A stretch of 64,000 nt of DNA from Burkholderia diffusa (GCF_001718315.1 NZ_CP013363.1:2232001-2296000), one strand, 5' to 3'; shown: positions 39,848-49,459, numbered from the stretch's first letter. The notes: generated by a model from the letters alone, not told the origin. Numbers and translations are program-made.

Positions 39848-40642
39848 TCACCCTGCCCGGTCCTGCAACATCAGCCGGTATTCCGTTGGCGTCACGCCGA
39901 CCGTCGCCTTGAACTGTCGCGTGAACGCGCTGTGATCCGTATAACCGCATAGCGCCGCGACGTCAGTCACCTTGTCGTGCGTGACAAGCAGCGCTGTGGC
40001 CGCCTCGAGCCGCGTTTTCAGCAGCACCTGGCGCGGCGTCAGGTGAAACACCTTGTGGAAGTAGCGCTCGAGCTGCGCGACCGACATCCCGGCCATCTGC
40101 GCAAGCTGCTTCAGGTTCAGCGGCTGCACGTAGTGATCCTGGATGTGCTGCACCACGTCGGCGAGCTTGCTGTAGGCCGGATGCGAACCCTCGTGCGCCT
40201 TCAGGTCGCGCGAGATGCCCGCGAGACCGACCACCTTGCCGTCCGCGTCGCGCAGCGGCTCCTTGCAGGTCAGGCACCAGCCCGGCTGACGGCCCGGATA
40301 CAGATGCAGCTCGAGCTGGTCCATCAGCTGCTGGCCGGCGGTGATCGTCGCCATGTCCTGCTCGAAATAAGTCCGGCCGAAGCGGCGCGGAAACACTTCG
40401 TCGGTCGTCTTGCCGAGCAGGTCGCGCTTGTCCTTGTAGCCGCAGCGCATCGCGAGCGTGCGGTTGACGAGCGCGTAGCGGCCGTTCGCGTCCTTCACGA
40501 AGAATGCGACATCGGGCAGCGCGTCGAACACCGGCTCGAGCAAACGGAAGTGCGCAAGCATCGCGCCGAGATCGGCATTGTCGGGCTGGTAGCGCAACGT
40601 ATCGGACAGGCTCATGGGCGGTGCGGCAAGGAAGGTCGTCAT
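39848..40642 (-). CDS. PAS-domain AraC-family transcriptional regulator
   Basis: This 264-residue regulator has an N-terminal PAS sensor (residues ~30-150, with DVAFFVKDANGRYALVNRTL and PLRDADGKVVGLAGISRDL) and a C-terminal AraC helix-turn-helix pair (~165-260, LAQMAGMSVAQLERYFHKVF and VTDVAALCGYTDHSAFTRQFK). The ATG at 40642 is used; an in-frame ATG at 40615 is equally possible. It is divergent from the binding-protein gene at 41298 across 655 empty bases containing a large inverted repeat, so it may control that gene. The ligand is unknown. Confidence 0.9.
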   Translation of the reverse strand: MTTFLAAPPMSLSDTLRYQPDNADLGAMLAHFRLLEPVFDALPDVAFFVKDANGRYALVNRTLAMRCGYKDKRDLLGKTTDEVFPRRFGRTYFEQDMATITAGQQLMDQLELHLYPGRQPGWCLTCKEPLRDADGKVVGLAGISRDLKAHEGSHPAYSKLADVVQHIQDHYVQPLNLKQLAQMAGMSVAQLERYFHKVFHLTPRQVLLKTRLEAATALLVTHDKVTDVAALCGYTDHSAFTRQFKATVGVTPTEYRLMLQDRAG

Positions 40643-41297
40643 CCCGGCATCTGCGAAGGGGGTGGCTGATGGCGTCGATTATAGGAGCGCGTTCGAGAAC
40701 ACGTCATCGCGATCTCGAGCAAGCGATCGAGCGACTCGGCGAGCGGCGGTCCGCGCAACGCGCCGCTGGACGTTCGCGATCGGGCAGCAGTATGTCTCTG
40801 CGCGTAACGCGCGTGCAGTTGTGCGCGCAACCACCGCGCCGCGCCTGCCGTGCAGCGACGATTTCGCATCGGCCCGCCGCATGGCGCCGGGCATCGATCG
40901 GCCACACAGGCGATGTCGACGTCACGTACGGGGTATCGAAACAACGCTCGCGAAGCCGCCATCCTAGAAATGCCGGCGTGTCGCGTCTTGGCGCGATTGC
41001 GCATTCCACATGACGATTTCGGCATATATAAGGGTTATCGACGATATGCCGAAATCGTCGCCGGTCACGCATCGAACGCGCAAGACGCGTGCATTTTCGC
41101 TACCTAGACTTCGATCAACGGTTACGAGACGACATCCCGTCGCCGCCACGCACGCCGATTCCGGCACAACCCGCGCGGCGCACGGCACACCCCGCACGGC
41201 TGTCGCAATGGCCTGCAGACCGATACGTCTCGCCCGGCTTACCGCACCGGCCTGTTGGCCGGCGGCGGCCCAACCACGCCATCAAGGGGAAGTGAAA
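40643..41297. other. Long intergenic region (655 bases) between AraC regulator and binding protein
   Basis: No convincing gene is present; the open frames are Arg/Ser/Ala-rich shadows. It contains the perfect inverted repeat at 41012-41059 with an AT-rich centre. The last 240 bases lead into the GTG start of the binding protein with no obvious promoter. Confidence 0.6.
41012..41059. repeat. Perfect 16-bp inverted repeat with 16-base spacer
   Basis: GACGATTTCGGCATAT (41012-41027) and its exact complement (41044-41059) flank ATAAGGGTTATCGACG. No T-tract follows on either side, so it does not look like an intrinsic terminator. It may be an operator pair or a transcribed hairpin. Confidence 0.8.
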
Positions 41298-42434
41298 GTG
41301 AAGCTGAAGGTATCGCACGTCGCGCTGGCCGCTGCCTGCGCACTGTCGGGCGCACACGCCATCGCCGCCGACGTCGTCAAGATCGGTTTCGCCGCACCGC
41401 TGACGGGGCCGCAGTCGAACTACGGCACGGACATGCAGAAGGGCGTGCAGCTCGCGATCGCCGATTTCAACGCGACGCATCCGTCGATCGGCGGCAAGCC
41501 GGTCACGTTCCAGCTCGACTCGCAGGACGACCAGGCCGACCCGCGCACCGGCACGACGGTCGCACAGCGGCTGATCGACGACAACGTTCGCGGCGTCATC
41601 GGCCACTTCAACTCGGGCACGAGCATTCCCGCGTCCGACCTGTACGATCGCGCGGGGCTGCCGCAAATCTCGATGGCGACGTCGCCGCAATACACTGCGC
41701 GCGGCTACAAGACGACGTACCGGCTGCTGACGAGCGACGCGCAAGCGGGCCGCATCGTCGGCACGTACGCGGTGAAGACGCTGCGCTTCAAGCGCATCGC
41801 GATCATCGACGACCGCACGGCCTACGGCCAGGGCATCGCCGACGAATTCGCGAAGGCCGTGCAGGCCGCGGGCGGCACGATCGTCAAGCGCGACTTCACG
41901 AACGACAAGGCGCTCGACTTCTCCGCGATCCTGACCAACCTGAAGGGCATCAACCCCGACGCGATTTTCTACGGCGGCGGCGACGCGCAGTCTTCGCCGA
42001 TGATTCGCAAGATGCGCCAGCTCGGGATGAAGTCGGCATTCGTGACCGGCGAGATGTCGCGCTCGCCGACGTTCCTGAAGGTCGGCGGCGAAGCGGCCGA
42101 AGGCGCGATCGTCTACATGGGCGGGCTGCCGAAGGAAAAGATGCCAGGCTTCGCCGGCTACGCATCGCGCTACAAGGCACGCTTCAATGAAGACGTGATC
42201 ACCTATTCGCCCTACTCGTACGACGGCACGATCGCGCTGCTCACCGCGATGAAGGACGCGAACTCGACCGACCCGAAGGTCTATACGCCGTATCTCGGCA
42301 AGGTGTCGATCAAGGGCGTGTCGGCGCCGAGCATCGCATACGACGCAAAGGGTGACCTGAAGGATGCGCCCGTGACGATCTACAAGGTCGAGCATGGCGC
42401 GTTCAAGCCGGTCGACACGATCGCCGGCAACTGA
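41298..42434 (+). CDS. Branched-chain amino acid-type ABC substrate-binding protein
   Basis: This 378-residue periplasmic binding protein is of the Leu/Ile/Val (type I fold) family. A Sec signal peptide spans residues 1-23 (VALAACALSGAHA, cleavage near AIA-A). The mature part opens DVVKIGFAAPLTGPQSNYGTDMQKG and carries the family segments VRGVIGHFNSGTSIPASDLYD and IAIIDDRTAYGQGIADEF. The start is a GTG at 41298, chosen for AGGGGA about 9 bases upstream; a GTG two codons earlier is too close to it. No permease or ATPase genes adjoin, so it must share a distant transporter or act as an orphan. The ligand is unknown. Confidence 0.9.
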   Translation: MKLKVSHVALAAACALSGAHAIAADVVKIGFAAPLTGPQSNYGTDMQKGVQLAIADFNATHPSIGGKPVTFQLDSQDDQADPRTGTTVAQRLIDDNVRGVIGHFNSGTSIPASDLYDRAGLPQISMATSPQYTARGYKTTYRLLTSDAQAGRIVGTYAVKTLRFKRIAIIDDRTAYGQGIADEFAKAVQAAGGTIVKRDFTNDKALDFSAILTNLKGINPDAIFYGGGDAQSSPMIRKMRQLGMKSAFVTGEMSRSPTFLKVGGEAAEGAIVYMGGLPKEKMPGFAGYASRYKARFNEDVITYSPYSYDGTIALLTAMKDANSTDPKVYTPYLGKVSIKGVSAPSIAYDAKGDLKDAPVTIYKVEHGAFKPVDTIAGN

Positions 42435-42756
42435 TCACTCAGTCCCCTGTCACGCGCGGCGCGGCACGCGGCTCATCCGCCTGTCGCGCCGCGTGCGTTT
42501 CGCGCCCGGCGAAGCCGAAGCCTTCCTCGGCAACCCGCCGCGTGCATGCATTTCGCGCTCCTGTAGAATCCCCCCCACCCGCCTTGACGCTTCGTCTCCG
42601 TCGCGCCCCATCCTGGTGCGACGGTGCATGTGACGTGTCCCATCCGATATGCGACACACGCTCGACGACGCAAGCCGCGCCTTGCCAGTCCATGCCGATA
42701 GCGGGCCCTGGAGACGCAGCACCGACAACAACATTCGAAAACCGATCGTCCTGACC
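42435..42756. other. Intergenic region (322 bases), GC-rich
   Basis: Just after the binding-protein gene (42448-42505) an imperfect GC-rich inverted repeat could end that transcript. The rest must contain the promoter for the MHS transporter. No gene or clear operator is seen. Confidence 0.45.
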
Positions 42757-44067
42757 ATGCAAGCTTCCGAATTGAGCGGCGTGCCTCGCGCCGCCGAACG
42801 CGCGCTCACGCGCAGCGACTACAAGACCCTTGGCCTTGCCGCACTCGGCGGCGCCCTCGAGTTCTACGACTTCATCATCTTCGTGTTCTTCGCACCCGCG
42901 ATCGGACAACTGTTCTTCCCGCACGACATCCCCGACTGGCTGCGCCAGTTGCAGACGTTCGGCATCTTCGCGGCCGGCTATCTCGCGCGCCCGCTCGGCG
43001 GCGTGATCATGGCGCACTTCGGCGACCTGTTCGGCCGCAAGCGGATGTTCACGCTGAGCGTGCTGATGATGTCGGTGCCGACGCTGCTGATGGGCCTGCT
43101 GCCGACCTACGACTCGATCGGCATCCTCGCGCCGGTGCTGCTGCTGCTGTTCCGCGTGCTCCAGGGCGCGGCGGTCGGCGGCGAAGTGCCGGGCGCATGG
43201 GTGTTCGTGTCGGAGCACGTGCCGTCGCGCCACATCGGCTATGCGTGCGGGACGCTGACCGCGGGCCTCACGGCCGGCATCCTGCTCGGCTCGCTGGTCG
43301 CTGCCGGCATCAACAGCCGTTACTCGGGCGCCGAAGTCACCGCGTTCGCATGGCGCATTCCGTTCCTGCTCGGCGGTGTGTTCGGCCTGTTCTCGGTGTA
43401 CCTGCGCCGCTGGCTGCACGAGACGCCGGTGTTCGCCGAAATGAAGGCGAAGAAGGCGCTCGCGGCGGAGATTCCGCTGAAGGCCGTGCTGCGCGACCAC
43501 GGCCGCGCGGTGATCGTGTCAATGCTGCTCACGTGGATGCTGTCGGCGGCGATCGTCGTCGTGATCCTGATGACGCCCGCGCTGCTGCAGAAGCAATTCC
43601 ACCTGACGCCCGCCACCACGCTGTTCGCGAACAGCATCGCGACGCTGTGCCTGACGGCCGGGTGCATCACCGCCGGCTCGCTCGCGGGCTGGATCGGCGC
43701 CAAGCGCGTGCTGGGCATCGGCGGCCTCGTGCTGGCCGCGTGCTACTACCTGCTGTTCGCGCAGGTCGCGGCCGACGCGTCGACGCTGCCGCTGTACTAC
43801 GGGATCGCCGGCTTCATGGTCGGCACGATCGGCGCGGTGCCGTTCGTGATGGTCAGGAGCTTCCCCGCAGTCGTGCGCTTCTCGGGCATCTCGTTCTCGT
43901 ACAACGTCGCGTATGCGATCTTCGGCGGCCTCACACCAGTGATCGTGTCGCTGATGATGAAGTCGAACCCGCTCGCGCCGGTCGTGTACGTCGCGGCGAT
44001 CTGCGTGCTCGGCGCGATCGCCGTGCAATTCTCGAAGGATGCGAAGGACCTGAAGGACGCACGCTGA
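42757..44067 (+). CDS. MFS transporter, MHS family
   Basis: This 436-residue proton symporter has 12 helices. MHS markers are GGALEFYDFIIFVFFAPAIG in helix 1, HFGDLFGRKRMFTLSVL and RVLQGAAVGGEVPGAWVFVSEH. I take the ATG at 42757, which begins the conserved part; an upstream ATG at 42649 would add 36 residues without resemblance. The related MHS gene at 9947 is a distinct paralogue. Substrate unknown; the binding protein gene upstream is separated by 322 bases. A strong terminator follows. Confidence 0.88.
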   Translation: MQASELSGVPRAAERALTRSDYKTLGLAALGGALEFYDFIIFVFFAPAIGQLFFPHDIPDWLRQLQTFGIFAAGYLARPLGGVIMAHFGDLFGRKRMFTLSVLMMSVPTLLMGLLPTYDSIGILAPVLLLLFRVLQGAAVGGEVPGAWVFVSEHVPSRHIGYACGTLTAGLTAGILLGSLVAAGINSRYSGAEVTAFAWRIPFLLGGVFGLFSVYLRRWLHETPVFAEMKAKKALAAEIPLKAVLRDHGRAVIVSMLLTWMLSAAIVVVILMTPALLQKQFHLTPATTLFANSIATLCLTAGCITAGSLAGWIGAKRVLGIGGLVLAACYYLLFAQVAADASTLPLYYGIAGFMVGTIGAVPFVMVRSFPAVVRFSGISFSYNVAYAIFGGLTPVIVSLMMKSNPLAPVVYVAAICVLGAIAVQFSKDAKDLKDAR

Positions 44068-44098
44068 ACGCCGGCGCGCATGCGCCGGCTGGATGAAC

Positions 44099-44143
44099 AA
44101 AGGGCCGAATCCCGCAGTGTGCGGGATTCGGCCCTTTCGTTTT
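44099..44143 (+). terminator. Rho-independent terminator after the MHS transporter
   Basis: An 18-bp perfect stem (AAAGGGCCGAATCCCGCA and its complement) with a 3-base loop is followed by CGTTTT. It lies between convergent genes and can also terminate the DoxX transcript on the other strand. Confidence 0.9.
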
Positions 44144-44196
44144 GGTTCGGTGCGGCGCGCGACGTGCGTGCGTCGCGCCGTTCAGTTCGGTTCGAC

Positions 44197-44634
44197 TCAG
44201 CGCAGCGCGCCGTACGACGAACTCGGCCGGCGCAGCGCGTCGATGCTCGCGCCGCCCGCACCGGTCACGAACAGCAGCAGGAAACCGCCGGCGATCGCGA
44301 TGTTCTTCCAGAAGTGGATCACCATGTCGTGCTGGACGGCGGCGTCCGTCGCATCCCAGAAATTGTGGCCGACCATCGCGGTCGCGATCGTGTAGAACGC
44401 CATCAGCAATGCGAGCGGCTTGACCTTGTAGCCGACGATCAGCAGCAGGCCGCCGAGTGCTTCGATCGCAACGACGAGCGGGCCCATCACCTGCGGATAG
44501 GGGACGTTCATTCGATGCAGATAGCCGATGAAATCGCCGTAGCCGAGCAGCTTCATCACGCCGCCCCACAAGAACAACGCCGCCAGCGCCAGGCGTGCGA
44601 AAAAAATGACGCCGGAATCGACGGAACGCGTCAT
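44197..44634 (-). CDS. DoxX-family membrane protein
   Basis: This 145-residue protein has four hydrophobic helices. DoxX features are ARLALAALFLWGGVMKLLGYGDF, VAIEALGGLLLIVGY and MVGHNFWD, followed by FWKNIAIAGGFLLLF. Family members are linked to respiratory or redox functions, and many have no known activity. The ATG at 44634 has GAGGAGAG upstream. It appears monocistronic. Confidence 0.88.
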   Translation of the reverse strand: MTRSVDSGVIFFARLALAALFLWGGVMKLLGYGDFIGYLHRMNVPYPQVMGPLVVAIEALGGLLLIVGYKVKPLALLMAFYTIATAMVGHNFWDATDAAVQHDMVIHFWKNIAIAGGFLLLFVTGAGGASIDALRRPSSSYGALR

Positions 44635-44858
44635 GCCTCTCTCCTCGTATGCAATTCGGCCGTCCGCGCAGGGCGTGCCCCATGCGGTCCGAGCCGCGCG
44701 GCCCTGCCGGGCCCGCGGCAAATGGGCCAGCATAGAGGGTCTTTTCGCGGTGTCAAAAGGTTGTAGCAAATCTTTACACTGCGGCGGCCGGCGCAGGCGC
44801 GGCGCTGCCGTGAGGAACGACGCCCCACCGCCGCAACCGCGAATAAAAGGAACAGGCC

Positions 44859-45314
44859 CTAACCGGCGTCGCTCAACAGCACGCCTTTCTTGAACAGGAA
44901 ACAGCCGTAGCCGCGCAGCTCGCCGGTGACGATCACCGCATACGCCTGCTGCGCGCGCTCGTAGAACGCGAATCGATCGATGCCCACGAGCGGCACGGCG
45001 CGCCCTTCCGCGCGATCGATTTCAACCTGCACTTCGCGCTGCACGGGCGGCACCGCGGCCGGGTCGCCGACCACCTCCATCCGCCACGCGGGCGTGTCGA
45101 CGAACGTGTCGAGCGGCAACACCGACAGCACGGCGCGAGCGACGCGCGCCGAGTCGGCGCCGTCGATGCGCAGCGCGCGGCCGACCACCGTATGTTCGGC
45201 GACGGATTCCGCCGGAAAATTCGCATCGCAAATCACCACTTCATCGCCGTGGCCCATCGCGCGCAGCGTGTGCAGGATGTCGGCGTGCAGCAGGGGATCG
45301 AGATTCTTCAGCAT
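44859..45314 (-). CDS. RbsD/FucU-family sugar mutarotase
   Basis: This 151-residue protein is of the RbsD/FucU fold, which speeds anomer conversion of ribose or fucose. Visible motifs are MLKNLDPLLHADILHTLRAMGHGDEV with the catalytic His, DANFPAES, and the C-terminal VIVTGELRGYGCFLFKKGV. FucU-like features (RAMGHGDEVVICDANFP) favour fucose or a related sugar. GGAGG lies 10 bases before the ATG. It is on the same strand as the SnoaL-like and galactarate dehydratase genes, though terminated separately from the latter. Confidence 0.9.
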   Translation of the reverse strand: MLKNLDPLLHADILHTLRAMGHGDEVVICDANFPAESVAEHTVVGRALRIDGADSARVARAVLSVLPLDTFVDTPAWRMEVVGDPAAVPPVQREVQVEIDRAEGRAVPLVGIDRFAFYERAQQAYAVIVTGELRGYGCFLFKKGVLLSDAG

Positions 45315-45392
45315 GTGGGCAAACCTCCGGGAGGGGGAACGAATTGCATAAGTTACCCGATCCCGGCGGCAGCCGGGCATGCATCGTTCACG

Positions 45393-45785
45393 TCACGACG
45401 CCGCGGCCGGCATTTCGTCGATGAAACCCGTAACCGACTTCAGGCGGCCCGACGCATCGACGATGCCGAAATCGGAGCCCTTCACGATCGCCGCACCCTC
45501 GGGCGATACGAGCGCCCACGAAAAGCGCAGGTGCTGGCCGAAGCCGTCGACGTCGGTCGTGCGGCGAAAGCGATACGCGGGGAAGCGCGCCTGCACCGCG
45601 GCGATCATCGTGTCGATGCCCGCGTGGCCGTCACCGGCCATCAGCGGATCGCGATAGGCCGCGTCGCTCGCGTAGGTCGCATCGATCAGCGCGCGTCGGC
45701 GTGCGACGTCGGACTCGTTCCAGGCATCGAAATAACGGTCGATCAGGTCGGCGTGAGCGGACTGGACGGTTTCGGTGGTGTTCAT
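45393..45785 (-). CDS. SnoaL-like/NTF2-fold protein
   Basis: This 130-residue cone-fold protein begins HADLIDRYFDAWNESDVARRRALIDATYASDAAYRDP, a hallmark of the SnoaL-like family. It ends with SVTGFIDEMP. Members are small isomerases, cyclases or binding proteins, and no specific activity can be read from the sequence. The ATG at 45785 begins the conserved part; AGGAG lies close upstream. It sits 78 bases upstream of the mutarotase gene and may be co-transcribed with it. Confidence 0.82.
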   Translation of the reverse strand: MNTTETVQSAHADLIDRYFDAWNESDVARRRALIDATYASDAAYRDPLMAGDGHAGIDTMIAAVQARFPAYRFRRTTDVDGFGQHLRFSWALVSPEGAAIVKGSDFGIVDASGRLKSVTGFIDEMPAAAS

Positions 45786-45914
45786 GCGAGGCTCCTGGTC
45801 TGGATGAGGGGAGGACAGCACCGCGGACGTTTCGTGTTCGCGTGTCGCCATCGTCGCCGGCCCCGCGCGGGCGGTCGATTACGTTCGAGGTAAGGAAACC
45901 GCGCCGCCGCGATG

Positions 45915-45939
45915 AAAAACGGGCGCTCGAAGGCGCCCG
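45915..45939 (-). terminator. Rho-independent terminator after galactarate dehydratase
   Basis: A 7-bp stem (CGGGCGC / GCGCCCG, 6-base loop) is followed on the minus strand by TTTTTCATCG, 26 bases past the stop codon. It separates this gene from the SnoaL-like gene. Confidence 0.85.
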
Positions 45940-45965
45940 CATCGTCCGCCGTCGAACGGCGCGCG

Positions 45966-47519
45966 TCAGGTCACCGGCGCCGGATTGAACAGCGTCAGCG
46001 CATTCGCGAGCTTCCATTGCTCGGCCCACGTGCGGCGCTTGCCGCTCGCGACGTCGAGCATCAGCCGGAACAGTTCCCAGCCGACGTCCTCGATCGAGGC
46101 CGCACCCGTCGCGATCTGCCCCGCGTCGAGATCCATCAGGTCGTGCCAGCGGCGCGCGAGATCGCTGCGCGTGGCGACCTTGATCACCGGCACCTGCGCG
46201 AGGCCATACGGCGTGCCGCGGCCGGTCGTGAAAACGTGCAGGTTCATCCCCGCCGCGAGCTGCAGCGTGCCGCAGATGAAATCGCTCGCGGGCGTCGCCG
46301 CGTACAGCAGCCCCTTCTGCCGCGCCCGATCGCCGGGACGCACGACGCCGGCGATCGGCGCGCTGCCCGACTTCACGATCGAACCCATCGCCTTCTCGAC
46401 GATGTTCGACAGGCCGCCCTTCTTGTTGCCGGGCGTCGTGTTCGCGCTGCGGTCGACGCGGCCGCGCTGCAGGTAGCGGTCGTACCAGTCCATCTCGCGG
46501 ATGATCTCGCGGGCGACGTCCTCGTTCGCCGCACGCGACGTGAGCTGCGCGACGCCGTCGCGCACTTCGGTCACTTCCGAGAACATGATCGTCGCGCCCG
46601 CGCGCACGAGCAGATCGGCCGCGAAGCCGACCGCCGGGTTCGCCGTCAACCCCGAAAACGCATCGCTGCCGCCGCACTGCACGCCGACGACGAGATCCGA
46701 CGCCGGACAGGTTTCGCGACGCCGGCGGTTCAGCCGCTCGAGATGCGATTCGGCCATCTTCATGATCGAATCGATCATCGAGTTGAAGCCGACGTGCGCG
46801 GCGTCCTGCAGGCACACGACGCCGCCGTTGTCCGTCGCGCCGTCGGCCGCCAGCGGAATCGCGCCGGGCGGCAGCAGCCGCTCGGGCTGCAGCTTCTCGC
46901 AGCCGAGGCTCACCGTCATCACCTCGCCGCCGAAGTTCGGGTTCAGGCTGATGTTGCGCAGCGTGCGAATCGGGATGTCGGCGTCGGGTGCATCGATCGC
47001 GACGCCACAACCATATGTATGCTCGAGCCCGACCACGTCGTCGACATTCGGGTAGCGCGGCAGCAGTTCATCCTTGATCCGCTTCACCGCATGCTCGACG
47101 ACGCCCGACACGCACTGCACGGTCGTCGTGATTGCGAGGATGTTGCGCGTGCCGACCGAACCATCGGGATTGCGAAAGCCCTCGAACGTATAGCCTTCGA
47201 GCGGCGCCAGCGGCGGCGCGGCGCGCGTGGCGAGCGGCAGGTCGTCGAGCCCCGGCGGCTCGGGCATGCGCATCGTGCGCTCGTTGACCCAGCTGCCGCG
47301 CCGAAGCTCGGTGAGCGCGTAGCCGATCACGACGTTGTAGCGGACGATCGGGTCGCCGGCCGCAAGATCGACCAGCGCGACCTTGTGCCCTTGCGGCACG
47401 CCTTCGCGCAGCGTCAGGCCGTCGGCGAACGTCGCGCCCTCAGGCAGGCCGCCGTCGTTGACGACGATCGCGACGTTGTCGTCCGGGTGCACGCGGATAT
47501 AAAGCGGGGAAGCAGTCAT
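45966..47519 (-). CDS. garD: Galactarate dehydratase
   Basis: This is a 517-residue iron-dependent dehydratase of the UxaA/GarD family. It converts galactarate to 5-keto-4-deoxy-glucarate. An N-terminal SAF domain (residues ~1-75) is joined to the large catalytic domain, which carries [44 protein letters not shown] and the C-terminal [24 protein letters not shown]. Galactarate rather than altronate is favoured by length and by the KdgD and semialdehyde dehydrogenase genes nearby. The ATG at 47519 follows AGGA. It is divergent from kdgD. Confidence 0.92.
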   Translation of the reverse strand: MTASPLYIRVHPDDNVAIVVNDGGLPEGATFADGLTLREGVPQGHKVALVDLAAGDPIVRYNVVIGYALTELRRGSWVNERTMRMPEPPGLDDLPLATRAAPPLAPLEGYTFEGFRNPDGSVGTRNILAITTTVQCVSGVVEHAVKRIKDELLPRYPNVDDVVGLEHTYGCGVAIDAPDADIPIRTLRNISLNPNFGGEVMTVSLGCEKLQPERLLPPGAIPLAADGATDNGGVVCLQDAAHVGFNSMIDSIMKMAESHLERLNRRRRETCPASDLVVGVQCGGSDAFSGLTANPAVGFAADLLVRAGATIMFSEVTEVRDGVAQLTSRAANEDVAREIIREMDWYDRYLQRGRVDRSANTTPGNKKGGLSNIVEKAMGSIVKSGSAPIAGVVRPGDRARQKGLLYAATPASDFICGTLQLAAGMNLHVFTTGRGTPYGLAQVPVIKVATRSDLARRWHDLMDLDAGQIATGAASIEDVGWELFRLMLDVASGKRRTWAEQWKLANALTLFNPAPVT

Positions 47520-47658
47520 CGGAATTCCTGGAAGGCTACCAGTCAAATCGTTAGTCATCATACGACATTCAACACCAATCCGCGATGCTGCGTAAACCCT
47601 TATCCGGAAAGACCCTACCCTTTACCCGCCGGCAAACCGCTTGCACTGCTCGTTCTCG

Positions 47659-47680
47659 CGTTGTACGATGACATACAACG
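47659..47680. promoter_or_regulatory. Inverted repeat upstream of kdgD (candidate GntR-type operator)
   Basis: CGTTGTA-N8-TACAACG is a perfect 7-bp inverted repeat 70 bases before the kdgD start. Its right arm is part of CATACAAC (47672-47679). CATACGAC recurs at 47559-47566 in front of garD and at 51347-51354 in front of the permease gene. Confidence 0.6.
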
Positions 47681-47749
47681 ACATCGCCAATATGGCTCGG
47701 ATGCCGTACCCGACGAACCCAGCACTCGCGCTAGACGGACGACCCAACC

Positions 47750-48664
47750 ATGACTTCACCGCAAGAACTCAAACAGATCATCTCCCACGGCCTGCTGTCG
47801 TTTCCGCTGACGGACTTCGACGCGGATGGCAGCTTCCGTCCGACCACCTATGCCGAGCGTCTGGAATGGCTGGCGCCGTATGGCGCGACCGCGCTGTTCG
47901 CGGCCGGCGGCACCGGTGAATTCTTCTCGCTCACGCAGCGCGAGTATTCGGACGTGATCCGTGTCGCGACGGAAACCTGCAAGGGCAAGGTGCCGATCCT
48001 GGCCGGCGCCGGCGGCGCGACGCGCGTCGCGATCGAATATGCGCAGGAAGCCGAGCGCCTCGGCGCGAGCGGCGTGCTGCTGATGCCGCACTATCTGACC
48101 GAAGCCAGCCAGGAAGGCATCGCCGAACACGTCGAGCAGGTGTGCCGCGCGCTGAAGATCGGCGTCGTGGTGTACAACCGCGCGAATTCGAAGCTGAACG
48201 CCGACATGCTCGAGCGCCTCGCCGACCGCTGCCCGAACCTGATCGGCTTCAAGGACGGCGTCGGCGAAATCGAGAGCATGGTCACGATCCGCCGCCGCCT
48301 CGGCGACCGCTTCGCGTACCTCGGCGGCCTGCCGACGGCCGAAGTCTACGCAGCCGCGTACAAGGCGCTCGGCGTGCCGGTGTACTCGTCGGCCGTGTTC
48401 AACTTCATCCCCAAGACGGCGATGGCGTTCTACGAGGCGATCGCGAAGGACGACCACGCAACGGTCGGCCGCCTGATCGACGAATTCTTCCTGCCGTACC
48501 TGAAGATCCGCAACCGTCGCGCGGGCTACGCGGTGAGCATCGTGAAGGCGGGCGCAAAGCTCGTCGGCCACGACGCGGGCCCGGTGCGCGCGCCGCTCGT
48601 CGACCTGACCGACGACGAAATTGCCGAACTGGACGTGCTGATCAAGAAGATGGGCCCGCAGTAA
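47750..48664 (+). CDS. kdgD: 5-dehydro-4-deoxyglucarate dehydratase
   Basis: This 304-residue DHDPS/NAL-superfamily aldolase-like enzyme removes water and CO2 from 5-keto-4-deoxyglucarate. The product is 2-oxoglutarate semialdehyde. The family pattern is visible in [18 protein letters not shown], the Tyr in VVVYNRANS, and the Schiff-base Lys in LIGFKDGVG (about residue 170). It converts the GarD product and passes it to the dehydrogenase at 49543. It is divergent from garD with a shared 230-base control region. Confidence 0.95.
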   Translation: MTSPQELKQIISHGLLSFPLTDFDADGSFRPTTYAERLEWLAPYGATALFAAGGTGEFFSLTQREYSDVIRVATETCKGKVPILAGAGGATRVAIEYAQEAERLGASGVLLMPHYLTEASQEGIAEHVEQVCRALKIGVVVYNRANSKLNADMLERLADRCPNLIGFKDGVGEIESMVTIRRRLGDRFAYLGGLPTAEVYAAAYKALGVPVYSSAVFNFIPKTAMAFYEAIAKDDHATVGRLIDEFFLPYLKIRNRRAGYAVSIVKAGAKLVGHDAGPVRAPLVDLTDDEIAELDVLIKKMGPQ

Positions 48665-48725
48665 GCCGGTACGGCCGGCGTGGCGCCTCCAACGGCACCG
48701 CGCCGGCTTGTCGCCCATGTTGCAT

Positions 48726-48749
48726 CGCGGCCGGCGCCTGCCGGCCGCG
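48726..48749. terminator. Stem-loop between convergent kdgD and hypothetical gene
   Basis: A 10-bp perfect GC stem (CGCGGCCGGC / GCCGGCCGCG) with a tetraloop is followed by GTCGTTT on the plus strand. It is a plausible terminator for kdgD. Confidence 0.55.
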
Positions 48750-48798
48750 GTCGTTTGCAGCGGCGGCCATGCCGCGCATCCCGCCGCGATGCGCGCGG

Positions 48799-49350
48799 TC
48801 ACATCTGCGCGATGACGCCGATGATCCGGTGACGCACGTTGCCGAGCTTGATCCGGGTCGTCTCGATCTGCTGTTGCGCGCCCGCACGCACGCGTGCGTT
48901 CGCCTCGCCGCCGAGAATCTGCCCGAGCACGTCGCGATCGACCACTGCATCGAAAAACCGGCCGACGGTGATCGTTGCCGACTGCTTCGCGGTCAGAAGC
49001 GCGCTGTTGGCCTGCATCAACGCCTCGGTGCGCTGGCTCGCGTCGCCCTCGTCGATATTGCGGCGATGCTCGAGCGCGAACACCAGCGCTTCCATGTCCT
49101 GCCGGAATCGGCGCACGGCGAGGCCGAACATGAGCGAATGCGCGTCGGAGCCCGTGACGGGCCGCCCCTGGTTGATGGTCATGTCGAATTCGCTGCCGCC
49201 CAGGTCGCGCTGGAATTCCAGCAGCGCATTCGCGAGCACGCGCCCTTCGCTGTACTGGCCGATCCGGCTGCGGACCGAATGCGCGACGTCGCCGATCGCC
49301 TTCCACAATCCGGCGGCGAACAGGTGGTCGCCGCGTTTGCTGATGTTCAT
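48799..49350 (-). CDS. Hypothetical protein, 183 aa
   Basis: I do not recognise a family. The product is soluble, mostly helical and rich in Ala/Arg/Gln, with no signal peptide or membrane segment. Segments such as EFDMTINQGRPVTGSDAH and VRRFRQDMEALVFALEHRRNIDEGD suggest a helical bundle. AAAAGGAAG before the ATG makes the start firm. It is surrounded by galactarate genes but has its own orientation and a terminator on each side, so a link to that pathway is not established. Confidence 0.65.
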   Translation of the reverse strand: MNISKRGDHLFAAGLWKAIGDVAHSVRSRIGQYSEGRVLANALLEFQRDLGGSEFDMTINQGRPVTGSDAHSLMFGLAVRRFRQDMEALVFALEHRRNIDEGDASQRTEALMQANSALLTAKQSATITVGRFFDAVVDRDVLGQILGGEANARVRAGAQQQIETTRIKLGNVRHRIIGVIAQM

Positions 49351-49459
49351 CGGATGGCTTCCTTTTGGAATTTTGTAGTCTCTCAGGCACGCCTGCGGAC
49401 CGGGCGGCCCGAGGCCCCGCTACTGTAGGAGAAATTCCGGCGACGCGGAAGCCATCATG

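Noticed and set aside
42448-42505. GC-rich inverted sequence after the binding-protein gene considered as a terminator
   Set aside because: The pairing is imperfect (about nine matched bases) with no T-tract, so I noted it only in the intergenic entry.
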